Shown: positions 1-6,863, numbered from the stretch's first letter. The stretch: 14,375 bases of DNA from UBA9410 sp036123635 (GCA_036123635.1 JAZADL010000099.1:1-14375); one strand, 5' to 3'. Notes: generated from the letters alone by a model not told the origin. Program-made: numbers and translations.

Positions 1-1
1 G

Positions 2-481
2 CCACACAGCAACTACCGAACAATTGACGGGCGGTGGCTCACTATCGCCTGCACCAACGATCGGATGTTCGGTGGTCTGGCCGGGGTCATGGGTCGGACT
101 GACTTGCTCGATGACGAGCGGTTTGTCACGAACACCGCTCGCATTGCCAACCGTGAACTGGTCAACATGGTCGTCGGCGACTGGGTGGCGGTTACCCCAG
201 TAGACGAGGTGGTGAACGGTTGTGAGTCAGCAGCCGTGCCGGTGGGACTAGTTCAGGCGGTGGACGCTTATGTATCCCACCCTCAGGTAGCAGCACGGGA
301 CTCGGTTGTCACGGTAGAGCATCCGACGGTCGGACCAGTTTCTGTCCCGGGTGTCGTGCCTCGCCTGCTGGAGACACCGGGAGCCATTCGCAGGCTGGGT
401 GCGGTTTTAGGTGAGATATCAGTGTCTGAGGTCTTAGGGCGTTGGGCGGCCATTGACCGCCGAGAGGAGAGTGGATCGTGA
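2..481 (+). CDS. Family III CoA-transferase (CaiB/BaiF), C-terminal fragment
   Basis: This is the last ~159 codons of a gene whose start lies before the window; the frame is open from base 2 and ends at TGA 479-481. Family III enzymes move CoA from a donor thioester such as succinyl-CoA to a carboxylic acid by an aspartyl-CoA intermediate, in the cytoplasm. The family's C-terminal hallmark is visible at the very start: Y-R-T-x-D-G-R-W-L-x-I-A-C-T-N-D-R-M-F, followed by a V-M-G-R helix and the D-x-R-F-x-T-N-x-x-R segment. The catalytic Asp is upstream and cannot be checked. The stop overlaps the next start by four bases (GTGA), so the two genes are translationally coupled and the transferase probably supplies the acyl-CoA used by the next enzyme. 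The CoA acceptor is unknown; 3-sulfinopropionate is suggested by the neighbour only. Confidence 0.85.
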   Translation, partial: PHSNYRTIDGRWLTIACTNDRMFGGLAGVMGRTDLLDDERFVTNTARIANRELVNMVVGDWVAVTPVDEVVNGCESAAVPVGLVQAVDAYVSHPQVAARDSVVTVEHPTVGPVSVPGVVPRLLETPGAIRRLGAVLGEISVSEVLGRWAAIDRREESGS

Positions 482-1677
482 GTTGGGACTTGACCGCTGA
501 TCAAGAGGCCCTCCGGGCCCGTGCCCGGGAACTGGCCGTCGAGGTCGCCGCCCCCCGGGCAGCTGAAGTGGACCGGACCGAGGCTTACCCCTGGGATGTG
601 GTTGAGGCCCTTCGCGAGGAGGGATTCATGGGCATGACAGTCCCGGTGGCATACGGCGGTCTGGGCCTTTCGTTTCTTGATGCCGTGCTTGTGGTGGAGG
701 AGATGGCTCGGGAATGCGGCGTGACGGGACGTATCGCGGTGGAGGCAAATATGGGGGCCATCTCGGCGGTCATGGCCTATGGAACCGAGGACCAGAAGCG
801 TTTGGCTGCAGAACTGGTGTTAGCTGGGGACAAGCCGGCGATCTGTATAACCGAGCCTGAGGCCGGTAGCGCAGCCTCTCAGATGACCACCCGGGCTGAT
901 CGGCGAGGCGATCGCTACGTCCTAAACGGTAAGAAGCACTGGATAACCGGGGGAGGCGTGTCGCGCCTCTACCTCGTGTTTGCCCGGGTCTTCGACGAGG
1001 ACGGCAACGAGGAAGGGATCGGCGGCTTCCTAGCCATCCGGGACGAGAACCCAGGTCTCGTGATTGGAAGCCGAGAACCGACTATGGGCCTGCGAGGTAT
1101 CCCGGAGACGGAGATCTTGCTTCAGGACATGGAGGTTGATCTCGACATGGTGCTCGTTCCCCCATCTGGCTTTGGACGAGGATTTGCCGAACTCATGAAT
1201 GCCTACAACAGCCAGCGTGTGGGTGCCGCCACAGTGGCTCTTGGCCTTGCCGCCGGAGCCCATGACCGCTCCGTGGCCCACTTGAAGAAGAGAGAGCAGT
1301 TCGGACGGCCGCTCGCCGAGTTTCAAGGTTTGCAGTGGATGGTGGCCGACATGGCCATTCGGCTGGAGGCGGCGCGGAGTCTGATCTGGCGGGCAGCTAC
1401 CTCTCGGGGCTCGGGCACCAGCCCATTCCCCGATCCAGCCATGGCGGCACAGGCCAAGGTCTTCGCGTCCGAAACTTGCATCGGAGTTGCCAATGACGCC
1501 CTGCAGTTATTCGGGGCTGCTGGGTACTCGCGCAACAGCCCGATGGAGCGGATTTGCCGAGATGTACGGATGTTCACGATCGGCGGCGGAACGGCACAAA
1601 TCCTGCGGACCGTTGTGGCTTCTCAGGTACTGGACATGAAACTTCCCCAAGGAAGAGGAGGCTTCCTTCCTCAGTAG
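478..1677 (+). CDS. Acyl-CoA dehydrogenase-fold flavoprotein lacking the catalytic Glu; candidate sulfinoacyl-CoA desulfinase
   Basis: A 399-residue cytoplasmic FAD protein of normal family length. The GTG start is set by overlap with the previous stop and by a GAGAGGAGAG ribosome site. Domains in order: N-terminal helical domain (1-115), beta domain with I-T-E-P-E-A-G-S (124-131) and W-I-T-G-G (155-159), and C-terminal helical domain with R-E-Q-F-G-R-P-L-A-E-F-Q-G near 275 and the FAD/CoA loop I-G-G-G-T-A-Q-I (368-375). Ordinary dehydrogenases use a Glu either in that loop (MCAD Glu376) or in the helix used by isovaleryl-CoA dehydrogenase (Glu254). Here the loop position is Gly370 and the helix position is Gln246, so neither base is present. 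As I recall, 3-sulfinopropionyl-CoA desulfinase of Advenella has the same loss with functional Gln246 and Arg84; Arg85 occurs here in C-G-V-T-G-R. A family III CoA-transferase beside it fits that pathway. An ordinary dehydrogenase remains possible. Confidence 0.88.
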   Translation: MSWDLTADQEALRARARELAVEVAAPRAAEVDRTEAYPWDVVEALREEGFMGMTVPVAYGGLGLSFLDAVLVVEEMARECGVTGRIAVEANMGAISAVMAYGTEDQKRLAAELVLAGDKPAICITEPEAGSAASQMTTRADRRGDRYVLNGKKHWITGGGVSRLYLVFARVFDEDGNEEGIGGFLAIRDENPGLVIGSREPTMGLRGIPETEILLQDMEVDLDMVLVPPSGFGRGFAELMNAYNSQRVGAATVALGLAAGAHDRSVAHLKKREQFGRPLAEFQGLQWMVADMAIRLEAARSLIWRAATSRGSGTSPFPDPAMAAQAKVFASETCIGVANDALQLFGAAGYSRNSPMERICRDVRMFTIGGGTAQILRTVVASQVLDMKLPQGRGGFLPQ

Positions 1678-1793
1678 ATCGGCTCCGAGCCGACGGCGAA
1701 ATGGCAGGGAATCGATTCACCCCGACTCATGGGTTGAGGTTGCTGCTGGGTTGCCGCTTCCAGCGTTAGCGGACGCCGTCAGGTCTTCGATGG

Positions 1794-1815
1794 GGAGAGT
1801 TCTGCGGTGCTCTCC
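1794..1815. terminator. Weak hairpin between convergent genes, possible terminator
   Basis: Perfect six-base inverted repeat GGAGAG (1794-1799) / CTCTCC (1810-1815) with a ten-base loop, in the 156-base gap between the convergent dehydrogenase-like and SDR genes. There is no T-tract on either side, so an intrinsic terminator is doubtful. I see no gene in the rest of this gap. Confidence 0.2.
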
Positions 1816-1833
1816 GAAAGTTCACCAGCGCGC

Positions 1834-2595
1834 CTAACGGGTCAGCCATCCCCCGTCTACTGGAAGGTGCACCCCGGTAATCCACGACGATTCATCGGAG
1901 AGAAGGAACGACACTGCTGAAGCGACGTCCTCCGGTTGACCAATTCGGGGGATCAGGAGCCTGTCCTTAAGAGCTTCGAGTGTCTCCGGGGCGGTAATGC
2001 CCTCCAAGGAGACGAAGTCGGTGGCGATCGGTCCAGGTGCCACTGCGTTGACTCGGATGGAGAACTTGGCCAATTCAACGGCAAGAGCCTTTGTGAGCAT
2101 CTTGACCCCGCCCTTGGACGCGTTGTAGTGGACCTGGCAATAGCCGGCGGAGGAAACAACCACCTCAGCTTCGACCGTCGAGATGTTGACGACGGATCCG
2201 CCGCCAGCGGTGGCAATATCGCGAGCGACTTCTTGTGTGACCAGCCAAGTTCCTTTCAGGTTCACATCGATAACCAGGTCCCACTCTTCTTCCGTTAGGT
2301 CGGCCAAAGAAGTCATGGTGACGACGCCAGCGCAGTTCACGAGTCCAGTGATTCCACCTAACTGGCTACTTGCATTGTCGGCAGCTGACCGTATGGAACT
2401 TCGATCTCGGACATCTATCTCTTGAAAGATCACGCTCCCCCCTGCCGAAGCGATGGACTCACAAGTCTCGTGACCGTTCTCGACGTCACTGTCAGCAACG
2501 ACAACGGACGACCCCTCGTGCGTGAGCCGTTCGGCCACTGCTCTGCCGATTCCAGAAGCCCCGCCAGTTACAAAAACAACATTGGCTCGACTCAT
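1834..2595 (-). CDS. Short-chain dehydrogenase/reductase (classical SDR, likely NAD+)
   Basis: A 253-residue Rossmann-fold oxidoreductase that probably oxidises an alcohol produced by the upstream P450, or reduces a ketone, in the cytoplasm. Visible motifs: T-G-G-A-S-G-I-G cofactor loop (10-17), Asp35 at the end of the second beta strand (favours NAD(H)), N-C-A-G (87-90), Asn112, Ser139, Tyr157 and Lys161 in Y-N-A-S-K, and the P-G-P-I-A-T segment. The spacing from Ser139 to Tyr157 is about five residues longer than the usual 13, an insertion before the catalytic Tyr. The start ATG (2593-2595) overlaps the P450 stop as ATGA and has AGGTGGGA seven bases before it. A longer in-frame extension up to 2754 lies inside the P450 gene and is low-complexity, so I rejected it. 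Substrate unknown; last gene of a ligase-P450-SDR operon. Confidence 0.93.
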   Translation of the reverse strand: MSRANVVFVTGGASGIGRAVAERLTHEGSSVVVADSDVENGHETCESIASAGGSVIFQEIDVRDRSSIRSAADNASSQLGGITGLVNCAGVVTMTSLADLTEEEWDLVIDVNLKGTWLVTQEVARDIATAGGGSVVNISTVEAEVVVSSAGYCQVHYNASKGGVKMLTKALAVELAKFSIRVNAVAPGPIATDFVSLEGITAPETLEALKDRLLIPRIGQPEDVASAVSFLLSDESSWITGVHLPVDGGWLTR

Positions 2596-3776
2596 GGTTG
2601 GTCCCACCTGCACGGGAGTTCGGTGGGTCCGCGGAACTCGAAACCGTGGAGCTTGATGGCCTTGCCTGGCTGGACTTCCAGATTCGGTAGGCGATCGAGG
2701 ATCCTTTGGGAACCGATCCTGACCACCTGTCTGCCGAGCCACTCGCCCAGACATCTGTGGTCGCCGGTTGCAAACGCCGCATGGCCACCCTCGGAGCGGT
2801 GCAGGTCGAACTGCTCAGGATTGGACCAGCGTTCTTCATCGAGGTTTGCTGACCGGATGACTCCGGCGACCAACGATCCTGCGGGAATGGCCTTGTCGCG
2901 CAGCGAGGTTTCGCGGGTTGTCTGCCGGGTGATCGTCCCCACCGGAGAGTGCAGCCGGAAGACTTCCTCGACGCACCTGCGCCAGAGCGAAGGCTCCGTG
3001 GCCAACTCGTCTCGCAGTCGGTGATCGGTGAGCACGGTTCCGACGACGAGTCCGATTCCGTCACGCGGTTCGTTGATCCCCCCGCTGATCATCAGACGGA
3101 CGTTGTTCACGATCTCGGCTCGGTCTAATGGCCCACCGGTGGTCTCGGCGGCGACGAACTGAGCGATGGCGGACGCCTCACCACTGTTCCCGGCGATCTC
3201 GTCGATTCTCTGGTCGAGCGCCGTTCCGAGGGATTCTCGTGCCCGGTCTCCGACGGAGGTCAACTCCGGGTCGTTCTCGAAGTTGGCGATGTCAGCGCAC
3301 AGGCCTTCGCACCACTGCCAGACCTGCTCCCAGCCGTGGGAGTCGAGTCCCAGCACGGCGGCCAGGGAGCCCGCGGCCAGAGGGGCGGCGAACGACGTCA
3401 TGAGGTCACCCTCGCCGTCCTTGATGAATCCGTCGATCAACTGGTCTGCGAGTTCGGCTAGGTGCTCCGAAGCGAAGCGGCCGGCCACTCCGCCCGCCTG
3501 GAAGGCGGGGAGCATGGCATCGCGCGCCCGGGAGGCCTCGGGCCTGTCCTTCGTCAGCATGTTGGGGCCCAGTGCTCTGGCGAGGAAGGACGGGTCGGTG
3601 TTGGCGCTGAAGATCTCGGGGTTGTTCTCCATGAAGATGAGGTCATCCCACTTTGTGACCATCCACATGTCGAGGGACGGCACGAAGCAGACAGGTTCCT
3701 CCGCTCGCATTCGGGCGAGGATTGGGTTCGGCTCGAGTTCCAGATCCCTCAGGTTGACTGACTCACCGAGGCTCAC
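2592..3776 (-). CDS. Cytochrome P450 with atypical I-helix (Asn-Glu in place of Asp-Thr)
   Basis: A soluble bacterial haem-thiolate oxygenase, 394 residues from the GTG chosen at 3774-3776. Visible: W-x-V-T-K-W-D-D (B helix region), K-D-R-P-E-A-S-R-A-R (C helix, lacking the usual His of D-P-P-E-H), E-V-F-R (the ExxR pair), and the haem loop F-A-T-G-D-H-R-C-L-G with Cys342. The I-helix reads S-G-G-I-N-E-P-R-D. Aligned to CYP101 G-G-L-D-T, the proton-delivery pair Asp251/Thr252 becomes Asn235/Glu236. A related Gln-Glu arrangement is, as I recall, present in the guaiacol demethylase GcoA, so oxygen activation or oxidant use may differ. The start is uncertain: ATG 3831-3833 or 3891-3893 would overlap the ligase gene, but family N-termini normally begin about 14 residues before L-R-D-L-E. 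Overlaps the SDR by four bases. No ferredoxin or reductase gene is present in the window. Confidence 0.92.
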   Translation of the reverse strand: MSLGESVNLRDLELEPNPILARMRAEEPVCFVPSLDMWMVTKWDDLIFMENNPEIFSANTDPSFLARALGPNMLTKDRPEASRARDAMLPAFQAGGVAGRFASEHLAELADQLIDGFIKDGEGDLMTSFAAPLAAGSLAAVLGLDSHGWEQVWQWCEGLCADIANFENDPELTSVGDRARESLGTALDQRIDEIAGNSGEASAIAQFVAAETTGGPLDRAEIVNNVRLMISGGINEPRDGIGLVVGTVLTDHRLRDELATEPSLWRRCVEEVFRLHSPVGTITRQTTRETSLRDKAIPAGSLVAGVIRSANLDEERWSNPEQFDLHRSEGGHAAFATGDHRCLGEWLGRQVVRIGSQRILDRLPNLEVQPGKAIKLHGFEFRGPTELPCRWDQP

Positions 3777-3799
3777 GATCAAGCACAACTTTCTGGCCG

Positions 3800-5119
3800 C
3801 TAGAGGTACGGGAGATAGGTCTGTTTCTCCCATTCTGTAAAGGATCCGATTGTCTCTTCCCAGGTTCCGTTCGCAGCAAGGTATTTGGCCCATTCGGCTT
3901 CTTTGATTGCGATGTGCTGGGCGACCATCTCTGGGCCAATAGCGTCAGTGAACTTTTCGTCGGCTTGAAGGGCTTCGATAGCAGCTCCAAGGTGCTCGGG
4001 TGTGTGCTCCTCGGTACAGGCCGTCTCAAGCGCATCTCCGGTCTCCGGATCCGGACAGGGAAGGCTCGCTTCCACCCCGAGGCGCGACGCGGTCAATACG
4101 GCGGCGATTGCCAAATGGGTGCTTGCTGCTCCATCAGGCATTCGGTTTTCAAGGCGAGTGGATGCGTCACGTTCCGGGTTTACGCGAACCGTGGCACACC
4201 TATGGTCATGCCCCCAGTTCTTCCAGTAACCAGAGATCTGGCCAGGCAACAGGCGCTTGTAGGAGTTCGCCGTGGGTGCGCATAGCGCCGCCATTGCGGA
4301 CATGTGGTGGAGTTGTCCGGCTATGCAGAACTTTGCGAGTGCTGAGAGTCCATCGGGCATGGATGGATCGAGCATTGCGTTGTTGCCGGAACTGTCTTCC
4401 AGGCTCAGGTTGACATGTAGTCCATTGCCTCCATATTCCGGGATCGGTCTCGGCATGAAGGTGAGGAGGTGCCCATTCTGCGCGGCTACTTCCATGGCCA
4501 TTGTCCTGAAGAGAAACACCTCATCGGCGCATGCCATCGCGTCATCGAATTCGAGGGTCAGTTCGAACTGGCCCATGTCGAATTCTCCGTTGATTGATTC
4601 GATGCGAAATCCCAGTCGGTCTGCGGTTTCATCGATGGCTTGCACAATCCCCGCTGGGTCGGTACGCACTCCCGTGCCGTAAACCATCGAACCGGGTGCG
4701 TTATAAGGACGCCACCCTCCATCGGGATCGGGTTCCATGACGTAGGCCTCTAGTTCAATCCCCACCTTCGGTTTGAAACCCATCGACTCCCAGGCGCCAA
4801 TCGCATTGCGAAGCACTGTCCTTGGAGCCAGGGGTACTGGTTCACCATCTCGCTCAAGATCCCCGATGACGACGCCAACGCCGTCCTCCCAACTTGGCCT
4901 TATCTCAGACATGTCGAAATGGCAGACCATGTCTGGCATCCCCTCCAGGAATCCTGTTCCGGGTACTGGACTCATGTCCCGGTCGTACTCCAGAGAAAAA
5001 ACAGTCAGGCAATGTCGGGTTCCTCGCTCAGCGAGGCGGTAGGGCAGGTACTTGCCGCGAGCCAGATTCAAGTGGTCGGGCCACAGGACACGGACTCTCC
5101 TGTACTGGTCTGTTCCCAT
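3800..5119 (-). CDS. Glutamine-synthetase-like ligase, likely gamma-glutamyl-amide synthetase
   Basis: A 439-residue ATP-dependent ligase of the glutamine synthetase superfamily; members join glutamate, or another acid, to ammonia or an amine through an acyl phosphate. Visible: N-terminal W-P-D-H-x-N-L-A-R-G-K-Y-L-P (13-26), metal-site E122/E124 in G-I-E-L-E, E179/E186 in N-G-E-F-D-M-G-Q-F-E, His235 in G-N-G-L-H-V-N, N-S-Y-K-R-L (284-289), and a basic N-P-E-R...N-R region. I see no adenylylation Tyr motif near the C-terminus. This and its place at the head of a P450 operon argue against housekeeping GlnA and for a catabolic gamma-glutamyl-amide ligase like those of aniline, isopropylamine or putrescine pathways. 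The start has GGAAGAGG seven bases upstream. The amine is not predictable; other small acids are possible substrates in this superfamily. Confidence 0.9.
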   Translation of the reverse strand: MGTDQYRRVRVLWPDHLNLARGKYLPYRLAERGTRHCLTVFSLEYDRDMSPVPGTGFLEGMPDMVCHFDMSEIRPSWEDGVGVVIGDLERDGEPVPLAPRTVLRNAIGAWESMGFKPKVGIELEAYVMEPDPDGGWRPYNAPGSMVYGTGVRTDPAGIVQAIDETADRLGFRIESINGEFDMGQFELTLEFDDAMACADEVFLFRTMAMEVAAQNGHLLTFMPRPIPEYGGNGLHVNLSLEDSSGNNAMLDPSMPDGLSALAKFCIAGQLHHMSAMAALCAPTANSYKRLLPGQISGYWKNWGHDHRCATVRVNPERDASTRLENRMPDGAASTHLAIAAVLTASRLGVEASLPCPDPETGDALETACTEEHTPEHLGAAIEALQADEKFTDAIGPEMVAQHIAIKEAEWAKYLAANGTWEETIGSFTEWEKQTYLPYL

Positions 5120-5157
5120 TTGTCAGCCTCTTCCATCCTGTTGTTGAGAGGTCTCGC

Positions 5158-5203
5158 AGTGTCGACTGAACGATTATTGCTAGTGAGTTGTCCTCCAAGA
5201 CAA
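5158..5203 (-). promoter_or_regulatory. Candidate promoter and operator half-site for the ligase-P450-SDR operon
   Basis: On the minus strand AATAAT (5173-5178) resembles a -10 box and TTGTCT (5198-5203) a -35 box, but the 19-base spacer is long. Overlapping the -10 is ATCGTTCAG (5166-5174), close to ATCGTTCGG of the marR operator on the opposite strand. It would leave a leader of roughly 45 bases carrying the strong ribosome site of the ligase gene. This is inference from pattern alone. Confidence 0.28.
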
Positions 5204-5215
5204 TCCGCTTACTAG

Positions 5216-5246
5216 ATCGTTCGGTACCGAATAGTAGTGTCCGTAT
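5216..5246 (+). promoter_or_regulatory. marR promoter/operator: 12-base palindrome plus leaderless -10
   Basis: A perfect palindrome TTCGGTACCGAA (5220-5231) lies just before TAGTGT (5235-5240), a TANNNT -10 box. Six bases separate TAGTGT from the marR ATG, so transcription would begin at or next to the start codon. No ribosome site is visible, which fits a leaderless message. A MarR dimer on the palindrome would block its own promoter. A near copy of this whole element lies before the dioxygenase operon at 5872-5908. Confidence 0.55.
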
Positions 5247-5768
5247 ATGCCCCGAGCCTTTTCCGCAGGTGATGAGGAATTGATCGAGGCTGAGCGTCTG
5301 ATCCGGGACCGGATGTCCGGTCTCGACCTCGACCTCCTGTCGTTGGCTGCAGTGTCAAACGTGTTCCGGACAGCCACAGTGCTTCGAAACCACATGGAGC
5401 GTGACGTGCTGCGCCGCCACCAGCTGTCGTGGAGTGCCTTCGTGGTGCTGTTCGTGTTGCGGATCTGGGGTTCCCAAGAGTCACGCAGTTTGGCTGCCGA
5501 GGCGGGGGTTTCCGGAGGCACCCTTTCCGGGGTGCTCGACACCTTGGAGCGCAAGGGCCTAGCCGAGCGGAAAGCCATCCCAGAGGATCGGCGCCGCGTC
5601 GAGGTGGTCCTCACCGCGGCTGGGAAGAAGGTGGTCGACGAGTTGATGCCGACCCTCAACAGCGAGGAGGCGCTGGTCACTGGCGGGCTTACCGACGACG
5701 AGAAGGCCTCCCTAGCTCGGCTGCTGCGCAAGGTTTTGCGAACCACAGAGGGCCTCGACGAGGGGTGA
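5247..5768 (+). CDS. MarR-family transcriptional regulator
   Basis: A 173-residue DNA-binding protein; MarR repressors bind palindromes as dimers and release them on binding a phenolic or similar ligand, often the substrate of the pathway they control. The winged helix-turn-helix is visible from about residue 58: L-S-W-S-A-F-V-V-L, then L-A-A-E-A-G-V-S-G-G-T-L-S-G-V-L-D-T-L-E (recognition region), R-K-G-L-A-E-R, and the wing D-R-R-R-V-E-V-V-L-T-A-A-G. The flanking helices are the dimer interface. The ATG at 5247 is preferred because TAGTGT ends six bases before it; an internal ATG at 5313 is the alternative. The gene is divergent from the ligase-P450-SDR operon and points toward the ring-cleavage operon, whose promoter carries the same motif, so it is the likely local regulator of both. 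Confidence 0.92.
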   Translation: MPRAFSAGDEELIEAERLIRDRMSGLDLDLLSLAAVSNVFRTATVLRNHMERDVLRRHQLSWSAFVVLFVLRIWGSQESRSLAAEAGVSGGTLSGVLDTLERKGLAERKAIPEDRRRVEVVLTAAGKKVVDELMPTLNSEEALVTGGLTDDEKASLARLLRKVLRTTEGLDEG

Positions 5769-5871
5769 CCGGCATTCGGCCTGCGCTTTGCCTCTGCTGG
5801 TTCAGCACGGCGACCGAAGTTACTGAGGAGGCGTCGGTCCTGGACGGCTTTGAAGCAAGCCTGGAGGCTTG

Positions 5872-5908
5872 AATCATTCGGACCCAAATGATTAGTGTTC
5901 GTGATATG
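5872..5908 (+). promoter_or_regulatory. Promoter/operator of the ring-cleavage operon, near copy of the marR element
   Basis: A perfect inverted repeat AATCATT (5872-5878) / AATGATT (5887-5893) with an eight-base spacer overlaps TAGTGT (5893-5898). Bases 5873-5889 match 5216-5232 of the marR operator at 13 of 17 positions. TAGTGT and the following TCGTGATATGC match the marR element with one substitution and one extra base. The MarR protein probably binds both. Transcription is expected to start near 5905-5906, about 40 bases before the dioxygenase ATG. Confidence 0.55.
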
Positions 5909-5953
5909 CATTCCCAAACGACACTCGCCAGACAAGGTGCAGGCCATGGGTGA
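5906..5953 (+). CDS. Possible leaderless 15-residue leader peptide
   Basis: An ATG at 5906 lies seven bases after the TAGTGT -10 box, as expected for a leaderless message. It opens a 15-codon frame, MHSQTTLARQGAGHG, whose TGA (5951-5953) overlaps the start of the dioxygenase gene at 5946. Translation of the peptide could deliver ribosomes to the AAGGTG site before 5946. The frame is too short to judge by composition and may be chance; only its position supports it. Confidence 0.25.
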   Translation: MHSQTTLARQGAGHG

Positions 5954-6863
5954 GATCGTGGGAGCGGCTGTCGTCTCGCACGTTCCACCCATCGTCATGC
6001 CGGAGGCTCTTCGCCGAGAACTCAACGACGGAGATGACTTTTCTCTTGTGGCCGGGCTCCATCGGTTACGCGCCGAATGTCTAGATCGCCTGGCACCCGA
6101 CACCATCGTCGTATTTGACACGCACTGGTTCACAACCGTGGAGCACATTGTCACCTCCCACGAGCGACGGACAGGAAGATTCACATCTGATGAATTGCCG
6201 AGAGGGATGTCCCAAGTCCCCTATGACATGCCAGGTGATCCCGACCTCGCCCGTTCGATCGAGTCACTGGCTTCTGGTCGGGATGACACCAGGGTCTTGG
6301 CTAGCGACGATCCCTATCTTCCGGTCCACTATCCAACGATCAATCTTCTGGGGTTCCTTCAGGGCGACGAAAGGTGGATCTCGATCGGGGTGTGCCAAAC
6401 AGCGACTCCAGAGGACTTCCTCTTGTTCGGAGGTCTCTTAGCGCAGGCAGTCGACGCTTCCGACCGGCGCGTTGTTCTACTGGCTTCCGGAGGGCTGAGC
6501 CATCGTTTCTGGCCGTTGAGAGAATTCGCCGACCATGAATCGGCCTCCCTGGAAAATATTCGCACTCCAGCAGCTCGCGACGCTGATCAAAAGGTGCTCC
6601 GGTGGTGGGAGCACGGTGACCACCGCCAAGTGATCGAATACCAAACTGAATATCGGAGACACGCCCCTGAGGGATTCTTCGGCCACTATCTGATGATGGT
6701 CGGTGCAATCGGTGGAAGTGGGTGTAGTGCAACTGGCCGTCGGTATTCAGAGTATGAATCAGCGGCTGGAACAGGCCAGGTCCACATGTGGTTTGAGAGG
6801 CCTTCCGACGGCTGGACCACCCAGAGTCAGAACGCTGATCAGTTAGGAAACTCATGCGAATAG
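5946..6863 (+). CDS. Class III extradiol ring-cleavage dioxygenase (LigB superfamily, HpaD-like)
   Basis: A 305-residue non-haem iron(II) dioxygenase that opens a catecholic ring next to the hydroxyls (meta-cleavage), in the cytoplasm. It resembles homoprotocatechuate 2,3-dioxygenase of the E. coli HpaD type along its length: S-H-V-P (11-14, His12), V-F-D-T-H-W-F (56-62, His60), T-S-D-E-L-P (80-85), L-A-S-G-G-L-S-H-R-F (179-188, His186), and A-G-T-G-Q-V near the C-terminus. The expected iron ligands are His12, His60 and a Glu in P-E-G-F-F-G-H. I chose ATG 5946 because AAGGTG precedes it by six bases and the homologous N-terminus begins there; in-frame GTG codons at 5895 and 5901 lie in the promoter. 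It heads an operon with a FAH-type hydrolase/isomerase, which follows such enzymes in homoprotocatechuate pathways. The exact catechol is unknown. Confidence 0.92.
   Translation: MGEIVGAAVVSHVPPIVMPEALRRELNDGDDFSLVAGLHRLRAECLDRLAPDTIVVFDTHWFTTVEHIVTSHERRTGRFTSDELPRGMSQVPYDMPGDPDLARSIESLASGRDDTRVLASDDPYLPVHYPTINLLGFLQGDERWISIGVCQTATPEDFLLFGGLLAQAVDASDRRVVLLASGGLSHRFWPLREFADHESASLENIRTPAARDADQKVLRWWEHGDHRQVIEYQTEYRRHAPEGFFGHYLMMVGAIGGSGCSATGRRYSEYESAAGTGQVHMWFERPSDGWTTQSQNADQLGNSCE

Noticed and set aside
478..1677. Plain annotation as a beta-oxidation acyl-CoA dehydrogenase
   Set aside because: Not excluded, but both known catalytic Glu positions are Gly and Gln, so I flagged it as atypical rather than assigning fatty-acid oxidation.
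1554..1769. 71-codon plus-strand frame running past the dehydrogenase-like gene
   Set aside because: Mostly overlaps the end of a confident gene in another frame and shows no motif or ribosome site.
2596..2754. In-frame 53-residue N-terminal extension of the SDR
   Set aside because: It lies entirely within the P450 gene, is rich in Arg/Pro/Ser as expected of an out-of-frame reading, and the Rossmann motif begins normally ten residues after ATG 2593-2595.
3777..3893. Longer P450 starts at ATG 3831-3833 or 3891-3893
   Set aside because: They overlap the 3' end of the ligase gene by 34 or 94 bases, add residues with no P450 similarity, and have no good ribosome site. GTG 3774-3776 fits family N-termini, though this is not certain.
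5895..5945. GTG codons at 5895 and 5901 as the dioxygenase start
   Set aside because: They fall in the promoter element, lack a ribosome site, and add 15-17 residues absent from HpaD-type proteins; ATG 5946 has AAGGTG at good spacing.
5180..6184. 334-codon open frame on the minus strand opposite marR and the dioxygenase start
   Set aside because: Arg/Ser-rich, no recognisable motif, antisense to two well-supported genes and their promoter; a by-product of GC-rich codon use.
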